From contig CM029114.1 in assembly GCA_016859345.1 (NCBI GenBank), positions 12,546,501 to 12,610,500 on the forward strand: DNA of 64,000 bases. Reading direction: 5' to 3'. Every line of letters begins with the position of its first letter. Position 1 is the stretch's first letter. Shown here piece after piece: positions 14,201 through 27,599 of this stretch. Made by a program: the position numbers and the translations under genes. This DNA is from Istiophorus platypterus. Taxonomy: Eukaryota > Chordata > Actinopteri > Istiophoriformes > Istiophoridae. The notes below the pieces were generated by a model. The model had not been told where the DNA came from. It was given only the letters and a program-made list of their open reading frames with translations, and searched no databases.

Positions 14201-16566
14201 TTTTGTCTCAGAGCTAAGCTTATCTCCACGGCAGTTAGCTTGGGCAAGGTTTGGTGTAATGTGTCACACAAACATCGCCACCAATTCATGCATTCTGTAA
14301 GAGATAATGGACTCTTGAGTTGACTTGCCTAAGCCTGCAGGCGAGGTTTTGGGGCAGTCTTTTGTGAATACATACTTGATGATGCTAAAATTTCCATTTG
14401 TTTATCTCTCTTTTCCAGGTTTAGGTACAGGGGAGATTTAACACAAAGAATATAAATGTCAGCTCGAGGTTAAAAGATTGGTTGATTGCATCCTAGGGCA
14501 CAGCTGTAATTCTTCAGAAAAGGGCTGATGACCAATTCCCTCTGAGACATGTGGACTGAGTCACAAGGAAATTAACAAAGATGCCAGGAGGGGAAAACAA
14601 AGATGTCATCATTATTATTAGATTCAAAGTTTAAACCCAATTCTTTATATGAAACATATTTATGCACAGTATGTGTATTGTTTTTTTAAATACTTGTTTG
14701 TCTGTGTTGCATTTTACTGGCATAAAACAGTTATTTTAATGTCATATGGTGATCTGTAAGCTGTAAAAAAAACTTCATACAGCACTTTCTACTATGGCAG
14801 AACAATAATTGGTACTATTTGTAACTCTATTACGTTTACTTATAAGCATATGAGCATATGATAAACCTATTTAATACTGATAACTTAACAGCTGGGATAT
14901 TACTCAGTACCACAGCACTACCACAAAGCACACTGGAGAGAAATAAGAGATTATTCTACAACTAAAGTCATTGCTGCTTTGCAGTGGGAGACTTCCATTG
15001 ACTGGGACTTACTGGTTTTGGCCTCTAGCCATATTGATCACATTACTGTACATCGATTAGTCATCACGTTAAGACCGCCCTTAAAACACTGTTGTCAGTA
15101 ATGACTGCAGAGGGTACATTTTTTCTGACAGTATTGCCAGTCCTTGTAGGTTTCTCAGATAAACTGAGATCTTACCCTTGAAGGTCCAGGATGGGAACAT
15201 TTTTGGGGGTCACTTGAAGAACAATATTTATGTTATCTTTGTGATTCAGATGTTAATTGAAAATGTTGAAAATGTTTTGTCTTTGCAATTTATATGTGAA
15301 TGCAAAAATTTTCCTGTCATTATTCAAGAGGTCTGAAATTACAAGCACTTTGTTCGTTACTGAGGTTTTATATTTTGTATATATGACATAACTCATCAAG
15401 AGAGTTGACTGACTTCTCTTTACTAAGATAAAGTGTGTATCAACGGTCAGTTTTTAATTTAAATCAAGGTAGACATCAGCTAAGCCGCTATAAAGTAACT
15501 AAGTTCCTGCTTAGTTAAAGAATAAATAAATTTAAAAAAAATTACAAGAATTCTTGTAAGGGGAATGTATGACATTTTTCTAAAGAGAAGATATTTGTTT
15601 TGGGTACACTGTTAGAGAGAACATGGGGAACAAGACATGATATCAGTTACATATAAAAGTGAGACATTTAAATTATCTGTTGAATGTCTATGCGAATGTT
15701 GTGGCGCAAGTTGTTAATAGGCTTCAGTTGTCTTCAGGTCCATAATAGAGCTTCTAAACCACTCACAACTCTCCTTGAAACCCCTCTCTGTTTGTGGTGC
15801 AGGTTGCATGCTAACATTAATTAGCACTTCTTTACAAATCCTTCACTGATGCTGTGGTGAGTCATTTGAACGAGTCCAAATAACCCAGCTCAATGTACTG
15901 TTTATCCTTTTTGGTTTAGCTCCTGTAGTTTCAGGCTGTGATGCCTTTTGTATCTAAAATTGCTTCATTTTGCTACTTTAAGTACCCTAATTGCCTCCTA
16001 CCTCCTACAAACCCCAGTTCCATTCATCCGTGTCCCCCCAACCTCACAATTTGAAAACCTGCATTATGATATAGATCCCCTTAATTCACAAGACTTTTTT
16101 TATACAGTCTGATCTGATCTCATAGAGCTCATTTTTAAGAAACTTTACTCAGAAAGATTTCCTTTCCCATAGATAGAAATCTATGATGGTATCAGAATGG
16201 CACCTGGTTCCTGTGATGTTATACTCTCGTGACCTCAGTCTCAAGGACCAATGACCCTCTTGCCCAGTTTGGTTCTATCATCAATAAGTCAAGAGACGTT
16301 TATCCATTACCCAATGATAGAGCCAACTGTGCTTTCTTACACCCTATACTTAGTCAGAGCTATGCCTCTTCAAAATTCACTGAATTCTAATAGACTGAAA
16401 TGACTGTATGCTTTCTGTTCTGACATGCCCGGCAGTTTGTAAGAACAATGGATCTGTGTCCAACAGATACCTTTGATAGGCAGAAAACCGCTGAGAGGCA
16501 TATGCTATGTAAAGTCTTCTAATGTCAACTACATGGTTGCGTAGCACTAAGTATAAAAGCAATATA

Positions 16567-16777
16567 CAGTTAGGTTCATAAATATTTGGACAGTCACAAA
16601 ACTTTTGCTATTTTGCGTCCGTACACAACCGCAACAGATATGAAACATACAAATAGAGATGTGATTGAAGAGTAGAATTTCAGTTTAAATTGAAGGGGTT
16701 TCACAAAAATTGTACATTGACTACAACCATTTTTATGCATATCTTTCATTTTCAAGCACTCAGAAGTAATTGGACAA
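16567..16777 (+). repeat. left IR/DR of the Tc1 element
   Basis: Aligns by eye with the reverse complement of 17390-17608 over its whole length, with scattered substitutions and small gaps. Shared landmarks are the outer ttggacagt, the segment gcaacagat near 16631-16639, the string ccatttttatgcat near 16727-16740 and the inner attggacaa. Confidence 0.88.
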
Positions 16778-17010
16778 TTGAAAATTTATCAGTTTCATGG
16801 CCTGGTGTGGTCAGTTCCTTCATTATTTTATGTCAAATGAAGTAGATAAAAGGTCTGGAGTGGATCCCAAGTGTTGACTGTTTGGGTAGCTATTCATGGG
16901 AACTTATAATATGCGTTTTGGCAAAATCACCAACTAAAGTGGATGATAGAATTCTTTCCTTGGTGAAGAGAAATGCCTTCACAATGTCTACCAAAGTCTA
17001 GAATGAGACA

Positions 17011-17340
17011 GTGAGACAGCCAAAGGCTGCAAAACTGGTAGGACAGTTCTTCACAGTACAGATGGATAATGTCCCAAAATGTACTGTTAAAGCAACCCAA
17101 GCACTTCTCAAGGCCAAAAAATGGAATATTCTTCAATGGCTGAGTCAGTCACCTGACCTCAACCCAAATGGCCATGCTTTTAACTTACAGAAGAGAAAAC
17201 TAAGGGCAGAAAGACCCACAAACAAGCAGCAACTGAAAGCTGCTGCATTAAGAGCCTGGCAAAGCATCTCAAGGGAGGAAACTCAGCATTTGGTGATGTC
17301 CATGAATTCCAGACTTCAGTCAGTCGTTAACTGCAAATAA
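17011..17340 (+). pseudogene. Tc1-like transposase, C-terminal remnant
   Basis: A 109-codon frame matching the C-terminal part of fish Tc1 DD34E transposases. The catalytic-core Asp is kept in QMDNVPK, followed by KATQALLKAKKW, LSQSPDLNP, ERPTNKQQLKAAA and SREETQHLVMSM, which closely resemble intact fish copies. The third catalytic acid is gone: the usual NPIEHAF reads NPNGHAF, so Glu has become Gly. PKHTAK has become PKCTVK. The paired-like DNA-binding domain and the first catalytic Asp are deleted. The start Met is merely the first ATG in the surviving frame and is not a native start. Not functional. Confidence 0.93.
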
Positions 17341-17389
17341 TTTTCATATAAGTCTCAAAAATAATTCCTATATTTATAATTATGTTGGT

Positions 17390-17608
17390 TTGTCCAATTA
17401 TTTCTGAGCTGCTAAAAATGAGGGACTATGCATAAAAATGGCTGTAATTCCTAAACGTTTCATGTAAATGTTTTTATGAAGCCCCTTGAAAGCTGAAAGT
17501 CTACAATAAAATCCCATCTTGATTCATTAGTTTCAAATCTGTTGCTGTTATGTACAGAGGCAAAATTGCAAAAGACATGTCACTATCCAATATTCATTAA
17601 CCTAAGTG
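17390..17608 (-). repeat. right IR/DR of the Tc1 element
   Basis: Inverted partner of 16567-16777. The inner direct repeat TGTCCAA (17391-17397) is intact, while the outer one has changed to TATCCAA (17584-17590). The outermost bases cctaagtg are followed by TA. Confidence 0.88.
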
Positions 17609-19408
17609 TATGTCTACTTTATACACCCACATGTGAATGTAGAATTTGGACAAAATTGGAATTTTCACTCATGATGATATTGTTACTGTAAAGAAATACT
17701 GACTTAAAACGGTTCGTTTTTTTACCTAATGCTTATATGTACTTTAACATTGTGTTAAAGTACTAATCTATACCCAAAATGTATGCAGATCAGTGAGGAA
17801 AGATCCTGGTTTGAATCATTCCATTATTAGTTTCTTATGGGCTAAAGGCTATTCTCCATACCATTTAACATTTAACATGGTCAATGGGTAAAATAAATGT
17901 TTTATGAAGACAAAGAGCACAGATTTACACTCACTCAGGCTTTGTTGCAAGAATCCAAATGACAGAAATCAGTTGTAGTGAGACATTGTTTGAATCCCTG
18001 AATTCTTTTATTTTTGACATTTTTTATGGCTATAAGATCAGCCCGAAATCCTTCTATGTACTTTTATTGCTACATCATCCAAAGGTAGATTTTCTCTGAG
18101 GCTAATATCTCTGTATGAAAAAACAGGATTAATGTTGGCCTAAAGGTTCGGGTCATCGCAAATAGATCTTTTGCAACAGTGATCCATCCACTTCCCGGTT
18201 AACTGTCTAGTAAAGTACTTAATGCAGTGGATCCCAGAATAATATTTACTGCTGCAGTCCGTCTCATGTTGCTGAGCCCTAAAGGCAATTCACTATTGGT
18301 TACATTCAACTTAGTATTGATTATGCATAATTACTGAAGGTATGTCTTTCCTCTTGTCTTCCCACATGCCAAAAGTAAGGTCACTGCTGTAAATCTGAAG
18401 TAAGAAATGCTAATGAACTGATGAAGGTAGAGTGAGCAGCCCGAATTAATGTAGCTACCTATGGAAAAAGCTCTACTACCACAAACAAAATATACTATTT
18501 TGCTCAAATATACAAAATCTGTTGTAACTAATTATTGCGTTTACAGTTTGTTGGATTAAGCTGTTATTGCAGCATTTGTTACACAAATAAATAAAACATT
18601 TATTACTAATACAGATTTGAGATATTAAGTAAAGCAAGTAAATTAAGAGAAGGGCAAGTAAAAAACTGCAGGTTAGTAAGGTAAGGTTCAAATAAATGCA
18701 AGTACAAAAGCTATAAAACAGGGGTTAAACATAATCTTAACAACATACAAACACAACACATAACACAGCATGCGAAGTGCAATAATAGGAGCTAGGCAAC
18801 CGCATTAAGCAGAGTGCATTGCAAAGATATACGTACAATAAAGACTTGTCTACCCATTAAGAAATTCTGCTCTTGATCAGAAAAAGCAATGCAGAGATAA
18901 GGCCCTGTAAGAGATAAAGAGATATAGAAGTGTCCTTCCTGACAGCACAGCTGTTCGACAGAAAGCCTCCAACATGAAGTCAAGGTCAGAGGAAAACTCA
19001 TTCTGACATTAGAATAGTGATGGAGCGTAACGTCCTTTAGATGTCCGAGAATTGCTGGCACGTGTAGATTTTCACTGCGGCAGCAATAAAAAGGAACTAT
19101 GGTAACTTTAAAAGACTGGATATTCATCTTGTGTTTGAATTAACAAGAGCATATCAGTGGGAAGCACAATTTTTATTGAGAGAGCTCCAGCTGCAGCATC
19201 AATTGGCAAAGAGGCTGATATAGGGGGATAATGGCTAGAAAAGACTAGAGACCGGAAGAAAAAACAAACACATAACCCACCAGCCAAAGTAAACTCTACC
19301 GGCACATCTGCAAACACTTGACACATAATATTTGGCCTAACAACATGATTAAATATGAACCAAGACGACAACAAACACTGGTTTTTAAACAATATGGTAA
19401 AAATTAGA

Positions 19409-19447
19409 ACTACATTTTAACTACATTACTACATTTTAACTACATTA
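19409..19447. repeat. short tandem duplication
   Basis: The string actacattttaactacatt occurs twice in immediate succession with no mismatches, a 20-bp tandem duplication. Confidence 0.9.
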
Positions 19448-22400
19448 TGTCGTAAGAAGCTTAGCTGTCCTTAGGAGGAAAACTCAACTACAATAATCCT
19501 ACTATATACCCCTGTCCAAAATTGACCAATAATTAAATATTTGTGACCAATCCTCAGCTACTATAAGTGTCTTCGCTCTCCCAAAGTAACTGCATGCAAA
19601 TGGTGAATTATACAGAGGTTATGGATTGCAGCATATGAGCACTGTCATTCATCAGTGTGCATGCACTTGAGTTACGAAGGTCACAGGACTTTATACTCCT
19701 TTGGCAATGTGAACTCATGGTGATGATTGAATAGGGTGTATCAAAAGGTTCGCAGTTTTTGATGATAAGTCTAGACGCTTATATACCGGACTGTGTAAAC
19801 TTTGTAGCTTTTAATTACGTAATATGAAACAGAAGAAATGTGAGAACCCTTACAAAGGAAGACATGGATTGTATAGTGGTGTAGACGGGTATAGTTCTAT
19901 GTTCTGAGTGTTTTATTTCATGGTTTCTGTTTAAGATAGAATGTGATACTGATGGATTTGGGTAGGCAAAAAGAATATATTTTGAAAACAAGCAGTTGGT
20001 TAACATAAAAAATACAACTTCAATCCTTTAATACTGGAAATATTTCATGGCCCAGGATATTCAAAGTTTTATTAAAAGTTTAATGATCTACTTATGATAT
20101 TGCAGTAACAAATAATTCAAATATAATTTTAGAAGATAATTTCTCATTTGTCCTGGGAAAAAGAATAATGTCTCCAATAAGAGTGGCCATAATTTAGCTG
20201 CTTGACTTGAAATATTGATAATTGCTGTGATATTTCTCTGCCAAATGATCTAGACTATACTTTAAAACATGACCATAAGCCTCAACACTGAATCTTTACA
20301 AGACTATGCTTCAGTGACTTTCAAATGTGCAAAAGTACTCAGACTAATATTTTAAATGAAATGGGAATTTTTTTTGTAAAATAGCTTTCCTTATAATATT
20401 GGATTAATTTCAACTACCACATAGACACTCCTGTCAAAGGGGGCTCGTAACACAGAGAGAGAAGTTATTTCTGCTTAGTTATAGGATTAGGTACTTCTCA
20501 TTTAAGTTAGTCTTCAGAATTAATTAGTTTAATAGACTAATTGTTAATAGACCACAGATACAAGGGAACCCACAATTTCACCTCTTAAACCCCCCGGAAT
20601 ATCTAGCTTTCTATATTTCTGTATGTATTCTTTGGTCTCACTTTTAAAATACCTCACTTTAATAAATATTATTCACATTAGTTATTTATTTCTATTTTTT
20701 ACCAATTTTCCTCTACAAATAAAGAGAGCTGAAATTATATAACCTCTGTATGGAGTTGAGTTAAAATATCACAATTACAGAAAAATGAAGATTGTCGGAA
20801 GTCACATCTTATGGCCATTAATGTTTGCGGTACAAGAGTCTTTTATTGGTCTGCAAAAATGCCATTTTGTACTGTATGAAAAGCATGTGAATATGTGTGT
20901 TTGAGTGTTAAGTGTATATGTACTTATTGAATGTGCAACTATTTGCATAAATACAAAGCTAAACAAGAAGTCTTGACTAACTGTAGTGCAAAATTTAATT
21001 TGGGAGTTATAGAGGACATTTCCCTGGGTACTGCAAGATCATTGCATTAAATTTCACTGAGTCATTACATGTCATTAAGCCAATGATATACCTAGCTTAA
21101 TAATTACCCGTTTCCCGTTGCTGGTCAAGATGGAATAATGAATTTGATTTGATTAGGAGAGCCCTCGGGGTGAACTTGGCACTTCACTGAGGTGAGCAGA
21201 GAACAATGGCGGAGAAATGTGTGATATTGTATTCCGTGGAGCCAAATGGAACAAAATCAAATGGAAACAAAGCAGGCATGAAGTGTGTTTACTCTGATAC
21301 TGTTGATCATGTCCAAACTCCAGGCTAATGGCTTAAGACAGCTCCTCCCTGACAACAGGGAAGATGACTGCAGTGACATTGATCAGAATGTTAATTAGTC
21401 CAATATATTAGAGAATTGTGATGGTGGCAGTTATGATTACTGTGTGTCTGTGATGGCACGAATAATCATAATGACAGCAATGACAATTATATTGCCAAGT
21501 ATACAGGATTGCCTTGAGTGTATTAGCTATATAACTAGCAAGGACCATTAATGTACATTCTCACCCTGACATAAGGATAACCTCTGGCACTAAACCTTCT
21601 TAGAGCTCTCAACAATTCCCAGTATGCATTATGATGCCCTATTTGCTATATGGGAAGAGTAACTATGAGGAAACCTAATTGAATGTTAGAGGGAATGATG
21701 AATGGATATGGCTACTGTATCTGTTGGAGTTATCAATGATTAGCCTGCACAGTGGAACTATGCAATGTACAAAGCTGCAAAATATTGCTGCATAAAACAA
21801 CAGGTGACATTCTCATCTGAATACTTAATAATCAGTTCTCTCTCTACAGAAATGTTATATCTGCATGAATAAAAATAGCATTTAACATGATAATATTAAA
21901 TTCAATACTTCCTTTTTGAATCTACAGTATTAAAACATAAAACAAACATGAGCCAGCCCATTGGTAATAGTGATTCTTCCTTAATACATTTGTTTAAAAT
22001 ATTTTAATTTTTAATGGATGAGAGCTTAGTTTGTGTCCAACCACACTGATTTCTCATTGCATCACTTAGCCAAAAGACACCATGACTGTAGTTTTACAAT
22101 CAAAGCTGGACATATGTAATAGCCCCTTACAGATGAAGCATTTCATCATCTTATGAAACTGACATTCATATGCATTTTCTGGTCAGCCAGTTACAATATG
22201 TTGACCCTCTTTAACACAAGAGCTCTTCCTCACAAAAGGGCAGGGTCAGCAACATGTCTCATTCAATAAGTCTTCACTGACTTATGCCCCAGGGACCAAA
22301 AAGTGGGCTTCACCTTTGACAGAGTTAAAATGCTTGCTGTATTTGAAACATGCTTCACCACCCAAGAGGCTTCTATTGGCTTAAGGGATGAAACCTATTT

Positions 22401-23879
22401 ACTCCAATCCCTACGATGGCACTGATGTTTTGTCAATATGCCATGTTAACAGCCCAAGTAAGTGCAAACTATCATGCAAATGGTGAGTCAGAGAAGCGAA
22501 ATGGGACCGAGGGAATGTTCCTTAGTGTTAACATGAGCCTGCTTGATACTGACTGACACTGAAACTATCTGTGTGGTAACCTGACACCTTAAAAGTCTTA
22601 CTTCCCAAGATTATCAGTCTCAGGTTTGATGTCCAAGAATTAAGCACAGACCTGGAAAAACACAGACAAGCACAGGAGATAAAATCTGACAAATGGAGTA
22701 CCAACCCTGTACATATCTCATATCAGCCTGAACAAGGACATCCATGCTGTCGTGCTTCAAGTAAAATGTTAAAGGAACATTCTTTTTTTTTTATAGTTCT
22801 AACCCACTCTTTTTTGAAGAAAGGATTTATATTTCAATTCTCTTGCCACACATGTAACATTTTTGTAGCTACTGCTACAAAAACACAAATGGTGCCTAGC
22901 ACTGGAGATGCACCAGGTAAAGTGAAGAAAAATATGCAAATGACCACATGAGATGATCATGCACCATATTCATGTAACTACATTCATTTTTTCTGCCAAA
23001 ATTGGTAGTTTTATCTACTTTCCCCACAATGCTGAATATTAACAAAAGACTTGCCTTTTTTAAATAGATGAAATGATTCAGTCTACGATTGGGTGCATTT
23101 AGCAGTATGGGGATTCATGCCTGCCAACACACTGCAAACACAAGCTGGCAAAGAGCCACTGCACAGCCATTGAGCTATTTTCTGGTTAGACCAGGGCTCA
23201 CACCCTATCTCCTAAGCATATAATCAACTGCTGTGTATCTCACTGTTGCCAGTTGCTTTACATATACACAAACCAAAACTGGCTAAGTGCAAAAACAATG
23301 CAACTTTCCCAATGTTTTTTCTTCATAAGAATAATAGAATGCATCTACTTAAACTGTCCTTGGTCTAAACAAAGTTTCAATATTCTTCGATGCAAAGAAC
23401 AGCTTTTGAGTGCAGCATCAGTCAGGTCCTCCCTCATCAGCAAACAGCTGGGGCAAACGAAAAGGGCACACAAATCACTCACTCTCTCAGCTGATGTCAA
23501 AGGAAGCAGCAGAGCTGGTTTAAGCGACAGTATGTTAAGAGAGGGCAACATAAAGGCTGCTAAAGGCTCCTTTGAATGAGCCATGAGAACAAAAGGCAAC
23601 TCCCACCCAAAGGGCAGGGCATTTATCAGAGGACTTCATCTCCTACCCGACTGCATGAGGGGACGAAGAAGAAGCAAACCCCTCTTGGAAACAAGAGATA
23701 GTCAATGTTTAAACTCTGAAAGAAAAGCTATTAAAGGAGTGAAAGCTGCAGACTGCATCTCTTCATCCATATCACGACTTTATAGTTGGTAGAGATTGAC
23801 TATGCCTCTGCATCATGGATATTCTCCATAATAGCTGCAATGAGTGATTTAAAATCATGTCCCTCTCAGAAGCCAAACT

Positions 23880-24158
23880 CTTTTTAGTTGTAAAATTTAA
23901 AGACTCAACATTCAAAAGATATCAGGGTTATACTTGTAATCAAAGGGTTGAAAAACAGTAACCTTTTTTTGAGGAGATTATTTTCAGGCTTTTGCACAAA
24001 AATGTGAGTGTAACAGGTTAAGAAGAAAATTAGAGGAAAATTGTAAATGAGTTTGCCAAAATGGTTGCTATTAATGGATTTTCTAGAATTTCAATAATTT
24101 GAGGCAAACTGTGAGTACAGCTCCTCCTCTTTTCCCTCCATCATGCCACTTCTCCTGT
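23880..24158. repeat. 280-bp direct duplication, copy 1 (beside the exon)
   Basis: This 279-bp block is repeated at 28496-28775 in the same orientation with one substitution (agatatc/agatacc) and one single-A indel. It begins 71 nt inside the intron downstream of the 153-nt exon. Neither terminal inverted repeats nor target-site duplications are evident at its borders. Sequence outside the block shows no similarity between the two places. Confidence 0.97.
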
Positions 24159-24228
24159 TGGTTGAAATCTTTATCAGAACAGATATATGTGGGTATATGT
24201 GCGTCCCCATGTATAATTCATGACTGAC

Positions 24229-24381
24229 CTCCACCAGCTTGTTGGCATGTTCACGGAACACCTGGGCGTACTCCTTGACCTCCTTCTCGTTGCCGCTCTT
24301 AGCTGCTTCAATGAGCACCAACAGAGGGACGTTGGTCTCCAGGAAAGAATCTGAGATATGGTCCATCACTGCCTTTCTCAG
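24229..24381 (-). CDS. ctnna2: alpha-N-catenin exon (153 nt), M-domain vinculin-binding region
   Basis: Internal coding exon of alpha-catenin, the actin- and vinculin-binding adaptor that links cadherin-beta-catenin complexes to the cytoskeleton at adherens junctions. CTNNA2 is the neuronal paralog. The 51 codons begin LRKAVMDHISDSFLETN and end EHANKLVE. The exon is bounded by a pyrimidine-rich acceptor ending tattctag and by the donor GAG|gtcagt, phase 0 on both sides. It follows directly on the residues of the 38451-38531 exon. By recalled alpha-E numbering it covers roughly residues 331-381, the helix that carries Leu344 of the vinculin-binding site and the following helix of subdomain MI. 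Ile in MDHIS, Ser in AAKSG and Val in KLVEV match CTNNA2 rather than CTNNA1 (V, N and I). No frameshift or stop is present. The donor has C at +3, weaker than usual. Reading through it would add 45 intron-encoded residues before a stop at 24091. Confidence 0.96.
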
Positions 24382-27300
24382 CTAGAATACAGAGGGAGAG
24401 AGATAGTGAAGTGGTCATTTTATTAATAATGTCGCAGATGACTTCACTGTATTACATTTGGAAATGATTACATATCACTTAGCATTGTAATAAATATTAT
24501 GTAGTGACATAATGGGGTGAAAGGACAGAGAGACAAAGCAAGAGGGTGAGCAAAAGAGAGAACTCTCAACGGAAAGGAGTTGAAACTTCTTTTAAGGTGT
24601 CATTTTTACCATAAGGCCTTTTTTACTGCTGCAGACTTTGTGACTTATATCTTTTGTTTATGGAATCATTTTTGTACCAAACTGGCAAGGGACTTATTGT
24701 TTTATAAGACAGTAAATGGATGCTGACCCCTGATGCTCACTGGGATATCTGATGAGTTGCCAGACAGAACAGTATAGAAACTGGAGCAGACAGGTCCCTT
24801 AACTCACATAAAGTTATTCAAATGAGACCAGTACTAAGACAGACAAGAATGCTCTAAAGGGAAAAAGAGTGGATAGTGAATTCCCACACAGCATCACTGT
24901 TCCTTTGTTATGAGGCAGCTTTTAGTCTTTAAGCCTTCCTCAATAATTTGTAGTAATTCTCTGCACCACAATAATTCTATACAATACACATTTTTTATTA
25001 TCACAATTAATTCAACTTTAAAACACTATTTCAATACATTATTATAGTGCTGTGCAATAATTGTAAAATCAACAGAACAAAGAGTTGTCAAAAAATTAAC
25101 ATTAGCAGTAATACAAGTCAAAGCACACAATGCATACCACTTTATTAAAATGCCTTTAACACAACAACATTACGAGCAATGCAAGTTTCAGTATCAAACA
25201 CAACTGAGGTCTATACGTAGTGAAACAACATAAATTGTACATACACCACCTGATGGTAGGTTAAAACAGACAAAAAACTCCTCGGTCCTGTTTACGTTTT
25301 ACTTCGCCACACATACGAATGATGGCGTTAAAGTGAAAAGTGTTTGATTAACAACATGGATGATAGAGATTTGTTTGACTTTTCAAACCATCTTTATGAT
25401 TAGATATAAAGCAAACATTGTGACCATATTCATAAATTAAAAATGTAGAAGCAGCAAGAAAGACGGTAGAGAGGACTAGTAACTGTGAGCGACAAGGGAA
25501 AATTCACTTAACCTCAGAAAAAGTCATATGTAGGTCTGTCAGTCAAACTTAAATAACCTGCAGCAATTACAAACTTAATTGCAAGTCCACAGAGTGACGG
25601 AGAACAATGGTGAGTTATGGCTTCCTACAGGCAGATAATTCGTCATCATCGCCTCTGGAGAGAGACTAGATTTGGCCACCCTTGTGGACATGACAGGGCT
25701 GCAAATGCTGTAAACAACTTGAACACTCTCTGTAAACACTCCTTTATCAGGAGCTTTAAAATCCTTAATCACTGATTTGAACATTGCAACTTTTTCAAGG
25801 AACTGCCTTGTGCCCAACCCGTCATTGTCATTTCTACTCACACCTTTATACTTAATACTAATTCTAACCAGGAGCTCTCACATCAATTAAGGTTTCCAGT
25901 CAAATGTTGGATCTTGGATCAGGAACATATTAAAAAATGCAGTGACACTGATGTCTATCACATTTTGTATCATAACTATATACAAAAAGTATAACAAAAC
26001 ATATTTCCTGCACACTAACTGCAAAAACAGTACACTGTAGCTATAGAGTATAATGCTATACTGCATATAAAATATACAGCATAGTATTAGTATGTAGGGT
26101 TTATTCAGGACACAGCACAGGTTTTTTTCATTTTTTCCCCAATACCAGCTTTGAGCTAATGGTGATGCAGGATTTGACAATTCTAAAATTGTGAAATAGC
26201 AGAGCAGAAGTGTAAGCAGAAAGCAGTCAAATGCAGTAGTTGGCCCAATGTGCCACTTATGCTCAGACTGGGGTAGCATCAGGTTTTTTATCTCATTGAA
26301 ACACATAGTCAGACTTTTCCTACATTGAAAATGATAAGGATTAAGATTAAGTGATTGACACATAGTAAGTGCCAAACAAAGGTAGTCTCTATCCTTTGCC
26401 ATATTATCATCTAAGTTCTGATATACTTCACTTGTGCATTAAAGACACAAAGTAATAAAACGATCCTTCCTCTGTTCAATGTGTCCTGATCTCTGTTAAA
26501 ATGGCCTTTAATGAGCACAAACGTTTATGGAAATGTTCTTATGCTAACTTGCTTTTAACTTTGTAACTTATCTCTTGGTCAGACAGATTTGTTTGAATTC
26601 AATATTAAAAAGCCTGTTGTCAAAGAGACCCTTTTTGGTTTGGCTGTGAAGTTTAAAAAGATGAACTGAGGGGACTGATCTGAGTGCATAAGTCATTTTT
26701 AGAATACTACTGGGTAGAAAGATTGTTCTTGTTATTGTTGTTACTGAGGAGCAATCCCTACTTGATGGTGCATACAGGCCCGTACGCATAGGATATGTTT
26801 AAGAGGTCTGGGTCTCCGGATGCTCATGAATGCCCAATAGTGAAACTGATTCTGACGGTGGGTTTGAGTGGAGAAATGATACAGACGAGTGATTTCCCAA
26901 GTCTCAGTCTTTCCTGCACCATCAGCATTCTAATGCCCACACACCGCTCCCACAGAAATCCATCTTCAATCTTTCAAATCTCACCTCCCTCCATGATCCA
27001 CCCCCACCGTTTCCCCTCTAACACTCCCTCTGTATTTCACTAACAGTTATAGGAAATAGACTTGGAATTCAAACAGATAGCAACGGCTCTGCTCATTATA
27101 AATTAGTGGGGCAGCTATATGTCTCCCCAGATGTGCAGTGCCACAATGATTTGAGCTCTGAATGCAATGGATTTTTGTCTTACATATTATTATGTGAGAC
27201 TTTTGTAGAAATGTTTATTTCTATTTTTTCCTGTATTTCACTTGTGGCTGTGCATATTATTTTTCCAGAATTCCATTGGCATGCTGGCTGGCTGCATGTA

Positions 27301-27460
27301 GGCTCAAGGGATATATCAAAAATGAAACTCTGCCATAAACCAAGACTGCTGTCATTATAGATACACAGAGATACAGCTAGAAAGAAAGATAGAAAAATAT
27401 GTTAAATGGCAAGAAGTATTGCCATTGGGGTATATTAATGATACAAGATACAGGGAATAT

Positions 27461-27500
27461 GATATATATATATATATATATAATATATATAAATATATAT

Positions 27501-27543
<43 letters not shown>

Positions 27544-27598
27544 TATATATACATATATATTGTATATATATATAAATATATATATATATTATATATGA
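27461..27598. repeat. imperfect TA-rich tract
   Basis: About 140 bp of almost pure A/T with internal periodicity: attgtatatat recurs near 27500 and 27558, so two longer units of about 60 bp may be present. It is self-complementary along most of its length. It abuts the Tc1-like relic. Confidence 0.93.
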
Positions 27599-27599
27599 T

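Larger units (their letters stand above)
16567..17608 (+). mobile_element. Tc1/mariner-like IR/DR element, internally deleted
   Basis: A 1,042-bp DNA transposon copy flanked by TA on both sides (16565-16566 and 17609-17610), as expected for Tc1/mariner insertion. The left end starts cagttaggttcataaatatt and the right end is its decayed complement ending cctaagtg. The inverted repeats extend about 210 bp: left 16567-16777, right 17390-17608. Each carries an outer and an inner TTGGACA-type direct repeat (16586-16592, 16770-16776, 17391-17397, and a mutated copy at 17584-17590). This is the IR/DR layout known from fish Tc1 elements such as Sleeping Beauty. Fish Tc1 elements are about 1.6 kb, so roughly a third, covering the N-terminal and early catalytic transposase, is missing around 16990-17010. 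Non-autonomous and decayed. Confidence 0.93.

Noticed and set aside
15045..15090. string tagtcatcacgttaagaccg similar to ends of a fish DNA transposon
   Set aside because: Single short match without a second end; too weak to call.
19735..19800. mariner-like string ggtgtatcaaaaggttcgca
   Set aside because: Resembles some mariner ends, but no partner inverted repeat or transposase remnant was seen nearby.
25575..25841. 88-residue minus-strand frame with SLSPEAMMTNYLPVG
   Set aside because: The phrase resembles antisense translations often seen in databases, but neither strand gives a recognisable intact protein here; the plus strand has stops.
25887..26402. 171-residue minus-strand frame, one of the longest in the window
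   Set aside because: AT-rich, many Cys/Tyr/Leu residues of chance type, no recognisable domain, lies in the interior of a ctnna2 intron.
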